A stretch of DNA of 64,000 bases from Salinisphaera sp. T31B1 (lineage in GTDB: Bacteria; Pseudomonadota; Gammaproteobacteria; Nevskiales; Salinisphaeraceae): positions 1 through 64,000 of the forward strand of contig NZ_APNH01000004.1 of NCBI RefSeq assembly GCF_040361275.1, given 5' to 3'. The notes under the pieces were generated by a model that was not told the DNA's origin, searched no databases, and saw nothing but the letters and a program-made list of their open reading frames with translations. Within the stretch, counting starts at the first letter, position 1, and each line of letters opens with the position of its first letter. This document shows, piece after piece, positions 8,693 through 17,152 of the stretch. A program made the position numbers and the translations under genes.

Positions 8693-9349
8693 ATGAAGCG
8701 ATTGGTCTCAGGGGTACTGTTCTTCTTGTCCGTTACGGCGGCTCACGCCAGCGTGACTTACGAGTGGCAGGCACTCAGCGGTACGGACGACTTCACGACC
8801 ACAAGCGGAGAACTCGTCGTGACGACGGCGGCATATCGGGCCGGGGGCCTGGTTGCCAACGATACCATCGACTATTACGGGAGCCCCTATGGCGCTCGCT
8901 CGGGCGGAAGCGCCGTGCTGCATGCCCGTCTGGATATCCTTGGCTCCAATGGTTGGACTTACCGAATTCAGGCGTATCCGCGGCAAAGTCTGCTTAGCGG
9001 CGTGGGCAATCCGATGTTCTATTCGCTTCAAGCCGATATGAATATCGAGCGTGAGCAGGCCATGCTCAGTGGCTCGCTCAGTCTGTTGACGGTGGAAGAC
9101 GAATTCAGTATGAGCGCCGGTAGCGACGGCCTTTGGACGATCGACTACTTCAACAGCGATGGAGCGCCCGAGAATTGCTTTGTGGGGCGATGCGGCGGTG
9201 CGACCGGTCGGTGGGTACTGTCCGACGCAGCGATCGGCGTGCCGGAGCCGCAATCCCTGCTATTGACCGGCTTGGCGTGCATCGCCGCCTTCGGCGTGCG
9301 GCGTCGTCTCAGCGCACGCACGCCTTCAGCCGGGGTCGACGCTGCGTGA
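8693..9349 (+). CDS. PEP-CTERM-anchored exported protein
   Basis: 218 residues. A Sec signal peptide (MKRLVSGVLFFLSVTAAHA) is followed by a ~165-residue domain of unknown function and a C-terminal PEP-CTERM sorting tail: VPEP near residue 183, a hydrophobic helix and an Arg cluster (RRRLS). By family knowledge such tails are processed by an exosortase and the proteins reach the surface or biofilm matrix; no exosortase gene is in this window. The ATG follows AAGGGGG. A truncated relative lies 1.6 kb upstream. A G+C-rich hairpin follows the stop codon. Confidence 0.8.
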   Translation: MKRLVSGVLFFLSVTAAHASVTYEWQALSGTDDFTTTSGELVVTTAAYRAGGLVANDTIDYYGSPYGARSGGSAVLHARLDILGSNGWTYRIQAYPRQSLLSGVGNPMFYSLQADMNIEREQAMLSGSLSLLTVEDEFSMSAGSDGLWTIDYFNSDGAPENCFVGRCGGATGRWVLSDAAIGVPEPQSLLLTGLACIAAFGVRRRLSARTPSAGVDAA

Positions 9350-9353
9350 GGAC

Positions 9354-9380
9354 GATGGGGCGGCCGGGAGCCGCCCCGTC
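9354..9380 (+). terminator. Hairpin terminator after the PEP-CTERM gene
   Basis: GGGGCGGC pairs with GCCGCCCC across a five-base loop, extended outward by weaker pairs. It starts five bases after the stop codon. No U-tract follows, so efficiency is uncertain. Confidence 0.55.
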
Positions 9381-9604
9381 AGCAACGGACGGGGTCAGGT
9401 CCTGCCTTGGCGCACACTGGAAGACTCGGCCTGGCTCGCTGTGATCCGCTTGCCGGCGTGGCTAACTCGGGCATTGTCCCGGGTCGCGGAATTCAGCAAT
9501 TGGGGTAGCGGTACGTCGGCGCGCTGGCTCGCCGCGTGTCGGCTGTTTTTGTCGCGGCTGTCCAGGCACCTAACGTCGCGCGTGCCGCGTCTTTACCGGC
9601 CGAC

Positions 9605-10342
9605 TCAGTCGGCGGCCGGCCAGTCTCCACCGAGTGCCGTTGTCAGTTGACGGGCTTCTTCGACGAGCACGTCCGACATCCAGGCGACGGCGTCGTCGTC
9701 GAAGCAGGCGCGCGGGCCGGATAGCGACAGGGCGCCGACAAACAGCCCGTGGGCGGCGAACACCGGCGCGGCGACGGCGGCACAGGACGGGTCGCGCTCG
9801 CCGGTGGAGCGGAACAGCAGTGGTGTTTCGCTGTCCAGTGCCTGGCCAGACAACGGGTGGAAATGCTGGATGACCTTGGCCGGTGCTCCGTGCGAAAGCG
9901 GCAATAAATCGCCTGTCTTTACGTTGTCGAGAATCGAGTGGTGAGAATTCACTCGGAACAGGCACAGGCGTTGCCGGTCGTTGTAGCGCATATGAAACGA
10001 TGCGCTCTGGGTGTCGCGTTCGACCAGCCGGTGCAGGGTCGCCAGGACATGCTCCTCGAGCTGGTGGCTGGCGTCGTAGGCGCGCCCCAGCCGGAAGGCC
10101 AGCGGACCCAGCTCGTAGCGCAGGTCCGGGCGCTGAACGATCAGGGCCGCACGTTCCAGCGACACGATCAGGCGCAGGATCGTGCTCTTGTAAAAACCGG
10201 TGACGCGCGACAGCTCGGATAGCGAGGGGGACTCGCTTGCGCTTTCGACAGCGGTCAGGATCTGCAGCGCGCGATCGACGGCCGCCACGCCGCCGGACGC
10301 GCTGGATCTGGATTCGGTCGCGGCGGGGCGGGGCGTCGTCAA
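9605..10342 (-). CDS. IclR-family transcriptional regulator
   Basis: 245 residues. The N-terminal winged helix (AVDRALQILTAVESA, SLSELSRVTGFYKSTILRLIVSLERAAL) and the C-terminal effector-binding IclR domain (GPLAFRLGRAYD, AAVAAPVFAAHGLFVGALSLSGP) are clear. I chose a TTG start at 10342, five bases after the stop of the upstream dehydrogenase gene, with GAGGAAGA about 11 bases ahead. It is the last gene of the leftward aldehyde dehydrogenase operon and probably controls the whole divergent cluster in response to its substrate or an intermediate. The dyad at 12852-12869 is the most likely operator. Confidence 0.88.
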   Translation of the reverse strand: MTTPRPAATESRSSASGGVAAVDRALQILTAVESASESPSLSELSRVTGFYKSTILRLIVSLERAALIVQRPDLRYELGPLAFRLGRAYDASHQLEEHVLATLHRLVERDTQSASFHMRYNDRQRLCLFRVNSHHSILDNVKTGDLLPLSHGAPAKVIQHFHPLSGQALDSETPLLFRSTGERDPSCAAVAAPVFAAHGLFVGALSLSGPRACFDDDAVAWMSDVLVEEARQLTTALGGDWPAAD

Positions 10343-10346
10343 GCGG

Positions 10347-11246
10347 TCAGTCTTCCTCGAATAACAGGCTGATAGCCGGGGCGTACTTGTCGCCGTGGCC
10401 GGCGGCGATCGCACGATCGAAAGTATCGATCAGATTACGGGCGCCGCAGGCATCCACGCCGACCTGTTCGGCCAGAGCCACTGCATAGCTTATGTCCTTG
10501 CGTGCATAGGATACCGGGAATGCCTTTTCAGGGAAGGATTGCGGCAGGATCGCTTTGCGGCCGTGGTTGGCCAGCGCGAAGCTGTCGGCCGAACCGCTGG
10601 CCAGTGCGTCGAACAGGACCGTCGGATCGATGCCCGCGCGCTGGCCGATCGCGCGGGCCTCCGACAATGCCAGCACGGTCTCGTACAGCACCATGTTGTT
10701 GAGAATCTTGACGATCTGGCCGGTGCCGATGTCGCCCGCATGGCGTATATCGCTGGCGAAATGAGCGATCAGCGGTTGGATGGTCGTGAAGATCTCCGGC
10801 TTGGCGCCAACCGGCATGGCCAGCGTGCCGGCCTCGGCCGCGGCCCGGGTGCGCATGACCGGCGCATCGGCGAAATCCACGCCGCGCTCGGCCAGGGCCG
10901 CTGCGACTTCGCGGGTGATATCCACGGGCGAGGTGCTCAAATCGACCACGAGCTGGCCGGCTTGCAGGCGATCGATCAGCCCGTCGTCGCCCATGACCAC
11001 CTCGCGGACGATCTCGCCCGAGGGGAGCGACAGGAAGATGATGTCGGCCTGCCTGGCGATGGTGGCGTAATCGGCGGTAACCGCGCCCGCGGCTTCCAAC
11101 CGGGCCAGCGGCGCGCTGTCGTTGTCGGCCACGAGCACGCGGGCGCCGCTTTTTTCGACCAGATGACGGCACATGGGCTCGCCCATGACGCCGACGCCAA
11201 TAAAACCGAGAGCACGATCGTTCGAGCGGGAATCGTCTGCTTGCAT
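10347..11246 (-). CDS. 3-hydroxyisobutyrate-dehydrogenase-family NAD(P)-dependent oxidoreductase
   Basis: 299 residues of the beta-hydroxyacid dehydrogenase superfamily. The Rossmann motif GVGVMG is at residues 17-22 and the catalytic Lys is K180 in GTGQIVKILNN. The usual substrate-binding motif after DAPV is SGG, but here it reads MRT (DAPVMRTRAAAEAGTL), so the substrate probably differs from the textbook ones. Two tandem ATG codons are possible; the second has GAGGAG seven bases upstream and is used here. The gene follows the aldehyde dehydrogenase by about 50 bases and precedes the IclR gene by five, so all three form one operon. Confidence 0.87.
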   Translation of the reverse strand: MQADDSRSNDRALGFIGVGVMGEPMCRHLVEKSGARVLVADNDSAPLARLEAAGAVTADYATIARQADIIFLSLPSGEIVREVVMGDDGLIDRLQAGQLVVDLSTSPVDITREVAAALAERGVDFADAPVMRTRAAAEAGTLAMPVGAKPEIFTTIQPLIAHFASDIRHAGDIGTGQIVKILNNMVLYETVLALSEARAIGQRAGIDPTVLFDALASGSADSFALANHGRKAILPQSFPEKAFPVSYARKDISYAVALAEQVGVDACGARNLIDTFDRAIAAGHGDKYAPAISLLFEED

Positions 11247-11299
11247 CATAAATCTCCTCGAATGCGGTGGGGAGCCGGCAGTCAGCCGGCAGCGGTCGT

Positions 11300-12769
11300 T
11301 TAGCGGGCAGGGGTATCCAGCTGCCAGTACAGGGCCTTGCTCTGCTGGTACAGGCGTACACCCGACAGCCCCTTCTCGCGGCCGATACCACTGTCCTTGA
11401 AGCCGCCGAATGGGGTAGCGATCGACAGCTGCTTGTAGGTGTTGATCCAGACCGTGCCGGCTTCGATGGCACGGGCCACGCGCCATGCTCTTCGGTAGTC
11501 GGCGGTCCAGATACCGGCGGCCAGGCCGAATGCCGTGTCGTTGGCCTGCGCCACGAGATCGGCCTCGTCGTCGAACGCCAGCACGCACAGCACCGGGCCA
11601 AAGATTTCCTCGCGCACCGGCGTGGCCTGGTTGGGCAGGTCGGTGATCACGGTGGGCTGGTAGAAAGCGCCGTTTTCGAGCCGCTTTTCGCTCGGTCTCC
11701 GGCCGCCGGTGGCGATGCAGCCGCCTTCGCGCCGGGCCGTTTCGATCATCTGTTCGATGCGACCACGCTGTGCAAAGCTGGCGATCGGACCCATCTGGGC
11801 GCCGTCGGTATCGGGCAGGTCGACGCGGATTCCTTCGGCATGCGCGACCAGGCGCTCGAGCACGGTGTCGTATACGCGACGCTGGACGAATAGACGCGAG
11901 CCGGCCACACAGGATTGCCCGCTGCCTTCGAAAATGCCGCCGGCGACGCCGGCGACGGCCGCATCCAGATCGGCATCGTCGAAAATGACGTGTGGCGATT
12001 TGCCGCCGAGCTCCAGGCCGACCGGGATCAGGCGTTCGGCGGCCACGCTGGCAATCGCCCGGCCGCTGGCAGTCCCCCCGGTGAACGACACCATGCGGAC
12101 ATCGCGATGGGCGACCAGAGCGCGGCCGGCGACCGCGCCCGTACCGGGGATGACGTTGAGCACGCCGGGCGGCAAGCCCGCCTCGCGGGCGATGCGTGCG
12201 ACCACCAGCCCGACCGACGGCGTGATCTCCGAGGGCTTGAGGACTACGGCATTGCCCGCGGCCAGCGCCGGCGCGATCTTCTGCGCCTCCATGGTCATCG
12301 GCGAGTTCCAGGGCGTGATGGCAGCCACCACGCCATAGGGCTCGTAGACCGTCATCGACAGATAATCGCCGCGCGCCGGGGTGACCTCCGAGCCCAGCGT
12401 CTCACAGGCGGCGGCGAAATAGCGGTATACCGCGGCTGCGGCGGCCACCTGAGCCTGGCATTCGCGCCAGACCTTGCCGTTCTCGAGCATCTGCAGTGTC
12501 GCCAGTTCCTCGGCGTTGGCTTCGATCCCGTCGGCGATCCGCTGCAGGATGCGCGCGCGCTTGTGCGGTAGCAGGTCACGCCACGCCGGTTGCCGGACTG
12601 CCTCATGCGCGGCTGCAACCGCGGCGTTCACATCGGTCTCGGTCGCCGCCGAGACGTGGTAGTTGACGGCGCCGGTGGCCGGATTGATCGATTCGAGCGC
12701 ATCCGCGCTGCGGGTGATCCATTCGTCGCCGATCAGCATCGGCTTGATGAGGTCGGGGTCGGCAGTCAT
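11300..12769 (-). CDS. NAD(P)-dependent aldehyde dehydrogenase
   Basis: 489 residues of the classical ALDH superfamily, oxidising an aldehyde to the acid in the cytoplasm. Key residues are Asn155 in TPWN, Glu253 in LELGGKSP and nucleophile Cys287 in GSGQSC. The cofactor region (VLKPSEITP, GTGAVAGRAL, SFTGGTASG) is intact. The ATG at 12769 is chosen because AGGAG lies six bases upstream; the ATG at 12775 would touch the ribosome binding site. As the first gene of the leftward operon it probably acts on an aldehyde formed by the dehydrogenase or hydrolase of the same cluster. The exact substrate cannot be read from sequence. Confidence 0.93.
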   Translation of the reverse strand: MTADPDLIKPMLIGDEWITRSADALESINPATGAVNYHVSAATETDVNAAVAAAHEAVRQPAWRDLLPHKRARILQRIADGIEANAEELATLQMLENGKVWRECQAQVAAAAAVYRYFAAACETLGSEVTPARGDYLSMTVYEPYGVVAAITPWNSPMTMEAQKIAPALAAGNAVVLKPSEITPSVGLVVARIAREAGLPPGVLNVIPGTGAVAGRALVAHRDVRMVSFTGGTASGRAIASVAAERLIPVGLELGGKSPHVIFDDADLDAAVAGVAGGIFEGSGQSCVAGSRLFVQRRVYDTVLERLVAHAEGIRVDLPDTDGAQMGPIASFAQRGRIEQMIETARREGGCIATGGRRPSEKRLENGAFYQPTVITDLPNQATPVREEIFGPVLCVLAFDDEADLVAQANDTAFGLAAGIWTADYRRAWRVARAIEAGTVWINTYKQLSIATPFGGFKDSGIGREKGLSGVRLYQQSKALYWQLDTPAR

Positions 12770-12851
12770 TGGCATCTCCTTTTGGGCAGCCCGTGCAGCA
12801 GCGCCATCCAGGTTGCGAGTTCTTCTACTTTGGTATCAGTTGGTCTGCAAA

Positions 12852-12869
12852 ACAGAACGATCGGTCTGT
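12852..12869. promoter_or_regulatory. 18-bp dyad, operator candidate of the IclR cluster
   Basis: ACAGAACGATCGGTCTGT is an inverted repeat centred on CGATCG with one mismatched pair. It lies in the only divergent intergenic region of the cluster, 83 bases upstream of the aldehyde dehydrogenase start and 137 bases upstream of the metallo-lactonase start, where a regulator could control both arms. Confidence 0.45.
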
Positions 12870-13005
12870 CTGGTGGTATGGTTGGCGAGCCAGCCGTGCT
12901 TGTCAAGCACTCTCAATGAACGCGGCTGGGTCGTTATATCAACCGAATCAGATAATTAGATGATTTCGGCTGATGAGTGAGACACAAACCGGCAGGGAAC
13001 AGGAC

Positions 13006-13791
13006 ATGGGCGATCGAGAAATCTTCGAGGTGTATGCCATTCGCTATGCCTCGATGGCACGTGCACCCGGCGCCAACTTCATCGGCGGCGACCCCCACGA
13101 CGGCGCCGACGACATGGATTTCTTCGTCTGGGTTGCGCGCTCGGACCAGCGCGTGCTGGTCATCGACACCGGCTTTGACCGCGCCACGGCCGAGCGGCGC
13201 AAGCGCAATTTTCTGCGCTGTCCGAGCGAGGGCCTGGCGATGCTCGGCATCGACCCTGATGAAGTTCGCACCGTCATCCTTACCCACCTGCACTACGACC
13301 ACGCGGGCAATCTCGGGTTGTTCGGGCGCGCCGAGTTCGTGATCCAGGACAGCGAGATGGCGTTCGCCACCGGTCGGCACATGCGCCACGGGTTCTTGCG
13401 GCATGCCTACGACGTAGAAGACATCGTCGATCTGGTGCGTTCGGTGCACGCCGAGCGCGTGCGCTTCGTCGACGGCCAGGCCACGCTGTGTCCCGGCGTC
13501 GAAGTGCATCTTGTCGGGGGGCACTGCGCCGGGCTGCAGGTCGTCCGCCTGTGGACCCGGCGCGGTTGGTTGGTGCTCGCCTCCGATGCGACCCACTACT
13601 ACGCCAATCTCGAGACCGGCCGACCGTTTCCGATCGTATTCGACGTCGGTCAGATGCTGGCCGGCCACGAACGGCTGCGCGAGCTCGCCGATGCGCCCGA
13701 GCTGATCGTGCCGGGCCACGACCCCGAGGTCATGAGCCGCTACCCGGCGCCCGATGCGGCCAGCGCGGGCGCCATCGTGCGTCTGGACTAG
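13006..13791 (+). CDS. Metallo-beta-lactamase-fold lactonase-like hydrolase
   Basis: 261 residues. The dizinc motif HLHYDH is at 94-99, with further ligand candidates in VGGHCAG, ASDATHYY and VPGHDP. The layout resembles the N-acyl-homoserine-lactonase (AttM/AiiA-like) branch of the MBL fold, whose members open lactone rings; some act on small metabolic lactones. I chose the ATG at 13006 with AGGG seven bases ahead; an in-frame ATG at 12973 lacks a ribosome binding site. It opens the rightward arm of the catabolic cluster, so a metabolic lactone or ester is more likely than a quorum signal. Confidence 0.8.
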   Translation: MGDREIFEVYAIRYASMARAPGANFIGGDPHDGADDMDFFVWVARSDQRVLVIDTGFDRATAERRKRNFLRCPSEGLAMLGIDPDEVRTVILTHLHYDHAGNLGLFGRAEFVIQDSEMAFATGRHMRHGFLRHAYDVEDIVDLVRSVHAERVRFVDGQATLCPGVEVHLVGGHCAGLQVVRLWTRRGWLVLASDATHYYANLETGRPFPIVFDVGQMLAGHERLRELADAPELIVPGHDPEVMSRYPAPDAASAGAIVRLD

Positions 13792-13852
13792 ACGCGGTGC
13801 GCAACACACACCGACCACGCCATACCAGGAACAACCAACGGAGACCAAGATC

Positions 13853-15184
13853 GTGAGTCAACCCTCCAACAGGCTGCACGACCGGGCGATGATGCGCCGG
13901 GTCATGACGGCGAGCTTCATCGGCACGACGGTAGAGTTCTACGACTTCTTCCTCTACGGCACCGCCTCGGCGCTGGTGTTCAACCATCTGTTCTTTCCAC
14001 AGTTCTCGGATCTGGCCGGTACCATCGCCGCGTTCGGCGCGTTCGCTGCCGGATTCGTTGCGCGCCCGATCGGCGGCCTGATCTTCGGGCATTTCGGCGA
14101 TCGGGTCGGGCGCAAGACAATGCTCATTTACAGCCTCGTTGGCATGGGTGTCGCAACGGCCGCGATCGGCCTGCTGCCCACCTACGAGCAGGCGGGATTG
14201 CTCGCTCCGACCCTGCTCGTGGCCTGCCGGCTCGTCCAGGGCCTGGCCGTGGGCGGCGAGTGGGGCGGGGCCGTGCTCATGGCGGTAGAGCACGCCCCAG
14301 ACAACCGGCGCGGACTGGCCGGGAGCTGGACCCAGGCCGGAGCCCCGGCGGGCCTCGTACTGGCGACCGGCGCCTTCGGGCTGTTTTCGCTGCTGCCGGC
14401 CGACGATTTCATGAGCTGGGGCTGGCGCTTGCCGTTCATCTTCAGCGCGCTGCTGGTCGTGCTCGGGCTGGTCATCCGGCTCAAGATGGCCGAATCGCCC
14501 GAGTTCGAGGCTGTGCGCAAGTCCGGGCAGCAATCCCGGCAACCCCTGATCGATGTCTGGAAGCGGCATCCGCTGAATATCGCGCTGGCGGCCGGCGCGT
14601 GCCTGGCGCCGTTCGTGAATTTCTACTTCTTTGCCGTGTTCATCCTGACCTACGCCACACAGACACTCGGCATGGCTCGCGGCCCGGTGTTGACGATCGT
14701 GGCGATCGCCTCGGCCATCGAGGTCGTGACCATTCCGCTGGTGGCAGCGCTGTCTGACCGGCTCGGGCGGCGACGAGTCTTTCTGTTCGGTGCCGTGCTG
14801 TTCGGACTCTATGCCTATCCCTTCTTCTGGATCAGTACCACCAGTGGCTCGCCTCTGGTGCTGGGTGTACTGGCGGTCATCGGCCTGAGCCTGGTGCATC
14901 CGTTCATGTACGGGCCGATGGCCGCGCTGTTCGCCGAGATGTTCTCGCCGGCCGTTCGCTATAGCGGCGCGTCGCTCGGCTACCAGATCGGGGCGATTCT
15001 GGGCGGCGGGTTTGCGCCCATGATCATGGCTTATCTGCTCAACACCGGTGTCGGCGCCACGCAGGCGCTCGCGCCGTATCTGGTGATCGTGAGTGTGCTG
15101 ACCTTCGTGTCGGTGTACTTCGCGACCCAACCCGGCCGGCGTTTGGAGTTCGGGCAGATCAGCTCGTCATCGGACGACAGGTGA
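13853..15184 (+). CDS. MHS-family (MFS) metabolite:proton symporter
   Basis: 443 residues with about 12 membrane helices. The metabolite:H+ symporter signature is clear: ASFIGTTVEFYDFFLYGTA at the start, FARPIGGLIFGHFGDRVGRK-type loop 2-3 and RLVQGLAVGGEWGGAVL in helix 4. Relatives import alpha-ketoglutarate, shikimate, citrate, proline or aromatic acids. The GTG start is preceded by GGAG nine bases away. Its stop overlaps the next start by one base (TGATG). It is likely the importer of the compound degraded by this cluster. Confidence 0.92.
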   Translation: MSQPSNRLHDRAMMRRVMTASFIGTTVEFYDFFLYGTASALVFNHLFFPQFSDLAGTIAAFGAFAAGFVARPIGGLIFGHFGDRVGRKTMLIYSLVGMGVATAAIGLLPTYEQAGLLAPTLLVACRLVQGLAVGGEWGGAVLMAVEHAPDNRRGLAGSWTQAGAPAGLVLATGAFGLFSLLPADDFMSWGWRLPFIFSALLVVLGLVIRLKMAESPEFEAVRKSGQQSRQPLIDVWKRHPLNIALAAGACLAPFVNFYFFAVFILTYATQTLGMARGPVLTIVAIASAIEVVTIPLVAALSDRLGRRRVFLFGAVLFGLYAYPFFWISTTSGSPLVLGVLAVIGLSLVHPFMYGPMAALFAEMFSPAVRYSGASLGYQIGAILGGGFAPMIMAYLLNTGVGATQALAPYLVIVSVLTFVSVYFATQPGRRLEFGQISSSSDDR

Positions 15185-16422
15185 TGTATCCATGCGATGC
15201 CGAGCATGCTCGCCGCTGGCATGGCGCCTGTGCCAGCGACGCCGAACTGAGAGATCTCTCGGCGGCCGCAGAGATCGCGTTCTGCGTCGCTTCGGGTGCC
15301 CAGCGGCTAACTTTTGTCTTCCGCGAAGGGCGATACGCGGGCGGCGAGGGTGTCGAGGCGCCGGCGTTCACTCTGGTGGCCGACGCGACCGACTGGGCGC
15401 GGTTCTTTCGGCCGGTGCCGCCGCCGGCCTATCAGAACTTCTTCGGCATGCGGATGCGCGTGGGTTCGGCCCGTGTCGAAGGCAGCGAGCTGGCCATGGC
15501 GCAGCACGCGCATCTAGTGCGGCGGGTGCTGGAGATCGGCCGCGAGACGCTGGGCGGCACATGCATCGAGCCGGATCCGCCACGGCGTTCTAAAACGCAT
15601 CTGCGCGCGGGCTATGTCGAGATCGGCATCGACGGCCAGCCGGTGGATGTCTTTTACGAATCGGCCGGTACCGGGCCGGACGTGCTGTTGCTGCATACCG
15701 CGGGCGCGGATGGGCGGCAATATCAGGACTTGATGTCCGATACGCAACTCACCCAGCGCTGTCGCCTCACGGCATTCGATCTGCCGGGGCACGGACGTTC
15801 GGACCCATGGCCAGGCGTCGCGCCGGGGGCCTATGCCCTGACCACCGAGCGCTATGCGCAGACCATTCTGGCGGTCATGGATGCGCTGAAGCTCCAGCGG
15901 CCGGTGGTCAGCGGCTCTTCGATGGGGGGCGAGATCTGTCTCGAGATGGCCTATCGGGCAGCGGCTCGGCTATCGGGCGTGATTGCCTGCGAGGCGAGCG
16001 ATCATGTGCCGGGTCGAGCCACGCCCTGGGCCCGGCATCCGCGTATCAATCAGAGCCTGTTCGTTCCCGAGTGGGTCGACGGCCTGATGGCGCCGCAAAG
16101 CCCCATAGCGTGTCGAAAGAAAGTCTGGTGGGGCTATTCACAGGGCGGTTATGCCACGTTTGCCGGCGATATCGACTTCTATACAGGCGACTGGGACGGC
16201 CGCGATCGCGTGGCGGCCATCGATACCCGAGCATGCCCGGTAGTGATGATGACCGGCGAATACGACTACTCCTGTACACCCGCCATGTCGCAGGCTACAG
16301 CGGACAAGATACCGGGCGCCGTGTTCTGGTCGATGCCCTGTCTGGGGCATTTCCCCATGACGGAGAATCCGTCACGCTTTGCCGTGCACTTCAACCGCGC
16401 ACTCGACCTCCTGGGGGTATGA
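15184..16422 (+). CDS. SCP2-like plus alpha/beta hydrolase fusion
   Basis: 412 residues. Residues ~1-130 resemble a sterol-carrier-protein-2-type domain (AEIAFCVASG, RLTFVFREG, LVADATDW). Residues ~140-412 are an alpha/beta hydrolase with nucleophile Ser246 in GSSMGG, acid Asp361 in GEYDY and His389 in LGHFPM; the oxyanion loop is around LLHTAGADG. It probably cleaves an ester or C-C bond of the imported compound, with the N-terminal domain helping to bind a hydrophobic substrate (inference). The start overlaps the transporter stop, so the two are translationally coupled. It ends the rightward operon. Confidence 0.8.
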   Translation: MYPCDAEHARRWHGACASDAELRDLSAAAEIAFCVASGAQRLTFVFREGRYAGGEGVEAPAFTLVADATDWARFFRPVPPPAYQNFFGMRMRVGSARVEGSELAMAQHAHLVRRVLEIGRETLGGTCIEPDPPRRSKTHLRAGYVEIGIDGQPVDVFYESAGTGPDVLLLHTAGADGRQYQDLMSDTQLTQRCRLTAFDLPGHGRSDPWPGVAPGAYALTTERYAQTILAVMDALKLQRPVVSGSSMGGEICLEMAYRAAARLSGVIACEASDHVPGRATPWARHPRINQSLFVPEWVDGLMAPQSPIACRKKVWWGYSQGGYATFAGDIDFYTGDWDGRDRVAAIDTRACPVVMMTGEYDYSCTPAMSQATADKIPGAVFWSMPCLGHFPMTENPSRFAVHFNRALDLLGV

Positions 16423-16585
16423 GGCGCGCTGGATCATGGAGGTGTGCGCGAAGCCGCTCTCGGCGTGTTATCGGCTGCGTTTGTCCGTCGCGCCCATCTA
16501 TCCCGCCCGATGCCCAGTTCGTAACGCACGTGAAGCCCGATTGCCAGAACGGTAAGCTCACGCCAGGTTTTGCGAATAAGACTTC

Positions 16586-17077
16586 ATGAGTATCTGGCGA
16601 GTTGTCTTGGGGATTGTATGTCTGTCGGTGGCCGGTTGGGCACAGGCCGACGACCAGTGGACCGTGGTGGTCGCCGACGTCGACCACACAGGCCAGCCGA
16701 CAACGACGGCTGTATGGCAGCTGCCGGAGATGGCCGACGACCCGATTCTCTGTAATGAGCTGGCAGACACTTTCACCCACAAGCCGTTTGAGGATCGCGA
16801 TCTGACGGGCCGCTGCGTACGTACGGACGCCGTGGTCACGCGGCCGGACAAGGATATGCCGCCTGACAAGCGAACGGTGCTGGCGGTTGCGTTTCACGGG
16901 CAAGAAGACGCATCGATCGCCGCCTATCCGACAATCGAGGTCTGCCGCGCCAATATCCAGTCATCGGTTGCGACCTGGTGCGGGGAGGTCCGTCAGCGGC
17001 TTGTCCAGGCCAGCGATCGAGCCAGCGAGACTCAACCTACGGGGTGGAATGACGTGTCGCCGGCCGTCTCTCGTTGA
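16586..17077 (+). CDS. Hypothetical exported protein
   Basis: 163 residues, not recognised. It has a clear Sec signal peptide (MSIWRVVLGIVCLSVAGWAQA). The mature part holds several Cys (near ILCNEL, GRCVRTD, EVCRAN, TWCGEV), suggesting disulfides in the periplasm. The ribosome binding site is weak. It lies alone between the catabolic cluster and hchA. Confidence 0.6.
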   Translation: MSIWRVVLGIVCLSVAGWAQADDQWTVVVADVDHTGQPTTTAVWQLPEMADDPILCNELADTFTHKPFEDRDLTGRCVRTDAVVTRPDKDMPPDKRTVLAVAFHGQEDASIAAYPTIEVCRANIQSSVATWCGEVRQRLVQASDRASETQPTGWNDVSPAVSR

Positions 17078-17091
17078 GGGAAAAGCCTCAT

Positions 17092-17118
17092 TTGAGATGT
17101 ACGCGCGCCGACTATACT
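17092..17118 (+). promoter_or_regulatory. Candidate sigma-70 promoter of hchA
   Basis: A -35-like TTGAGA at 17092-17097 and a -10 TATACT at 17113-17118 are 15 bases apart (16 if the -35 is read as TTTGAG). The -10 ends 34 bases before the hchA start codon. Confidence 0.45.
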
Positions 17119-17152
17119 GGTGTGACATTCTTCATCCTCTCTGGAGAACCGC

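Noticed and set aside
8460-8696. 78-residue open frame ahead of the PEP-CTERM gene
   Set aside because: No ribosome binding site, no family pattern, and it overlaps the leader and start of the PEP-CTERM gene.
13006-13791. Quorum-quenching acyl-homoserine lactonase
   Set aside because: The fold and motif fit, but the gene lies in a catabolic operon with a carrier and dehydrogenases, so a metabolic lactone is more likely.
13730-15130. 466-residue open frame on the minus strand
   Set aside because: Antisense to the MHS transporter; composition typical of a shadow.
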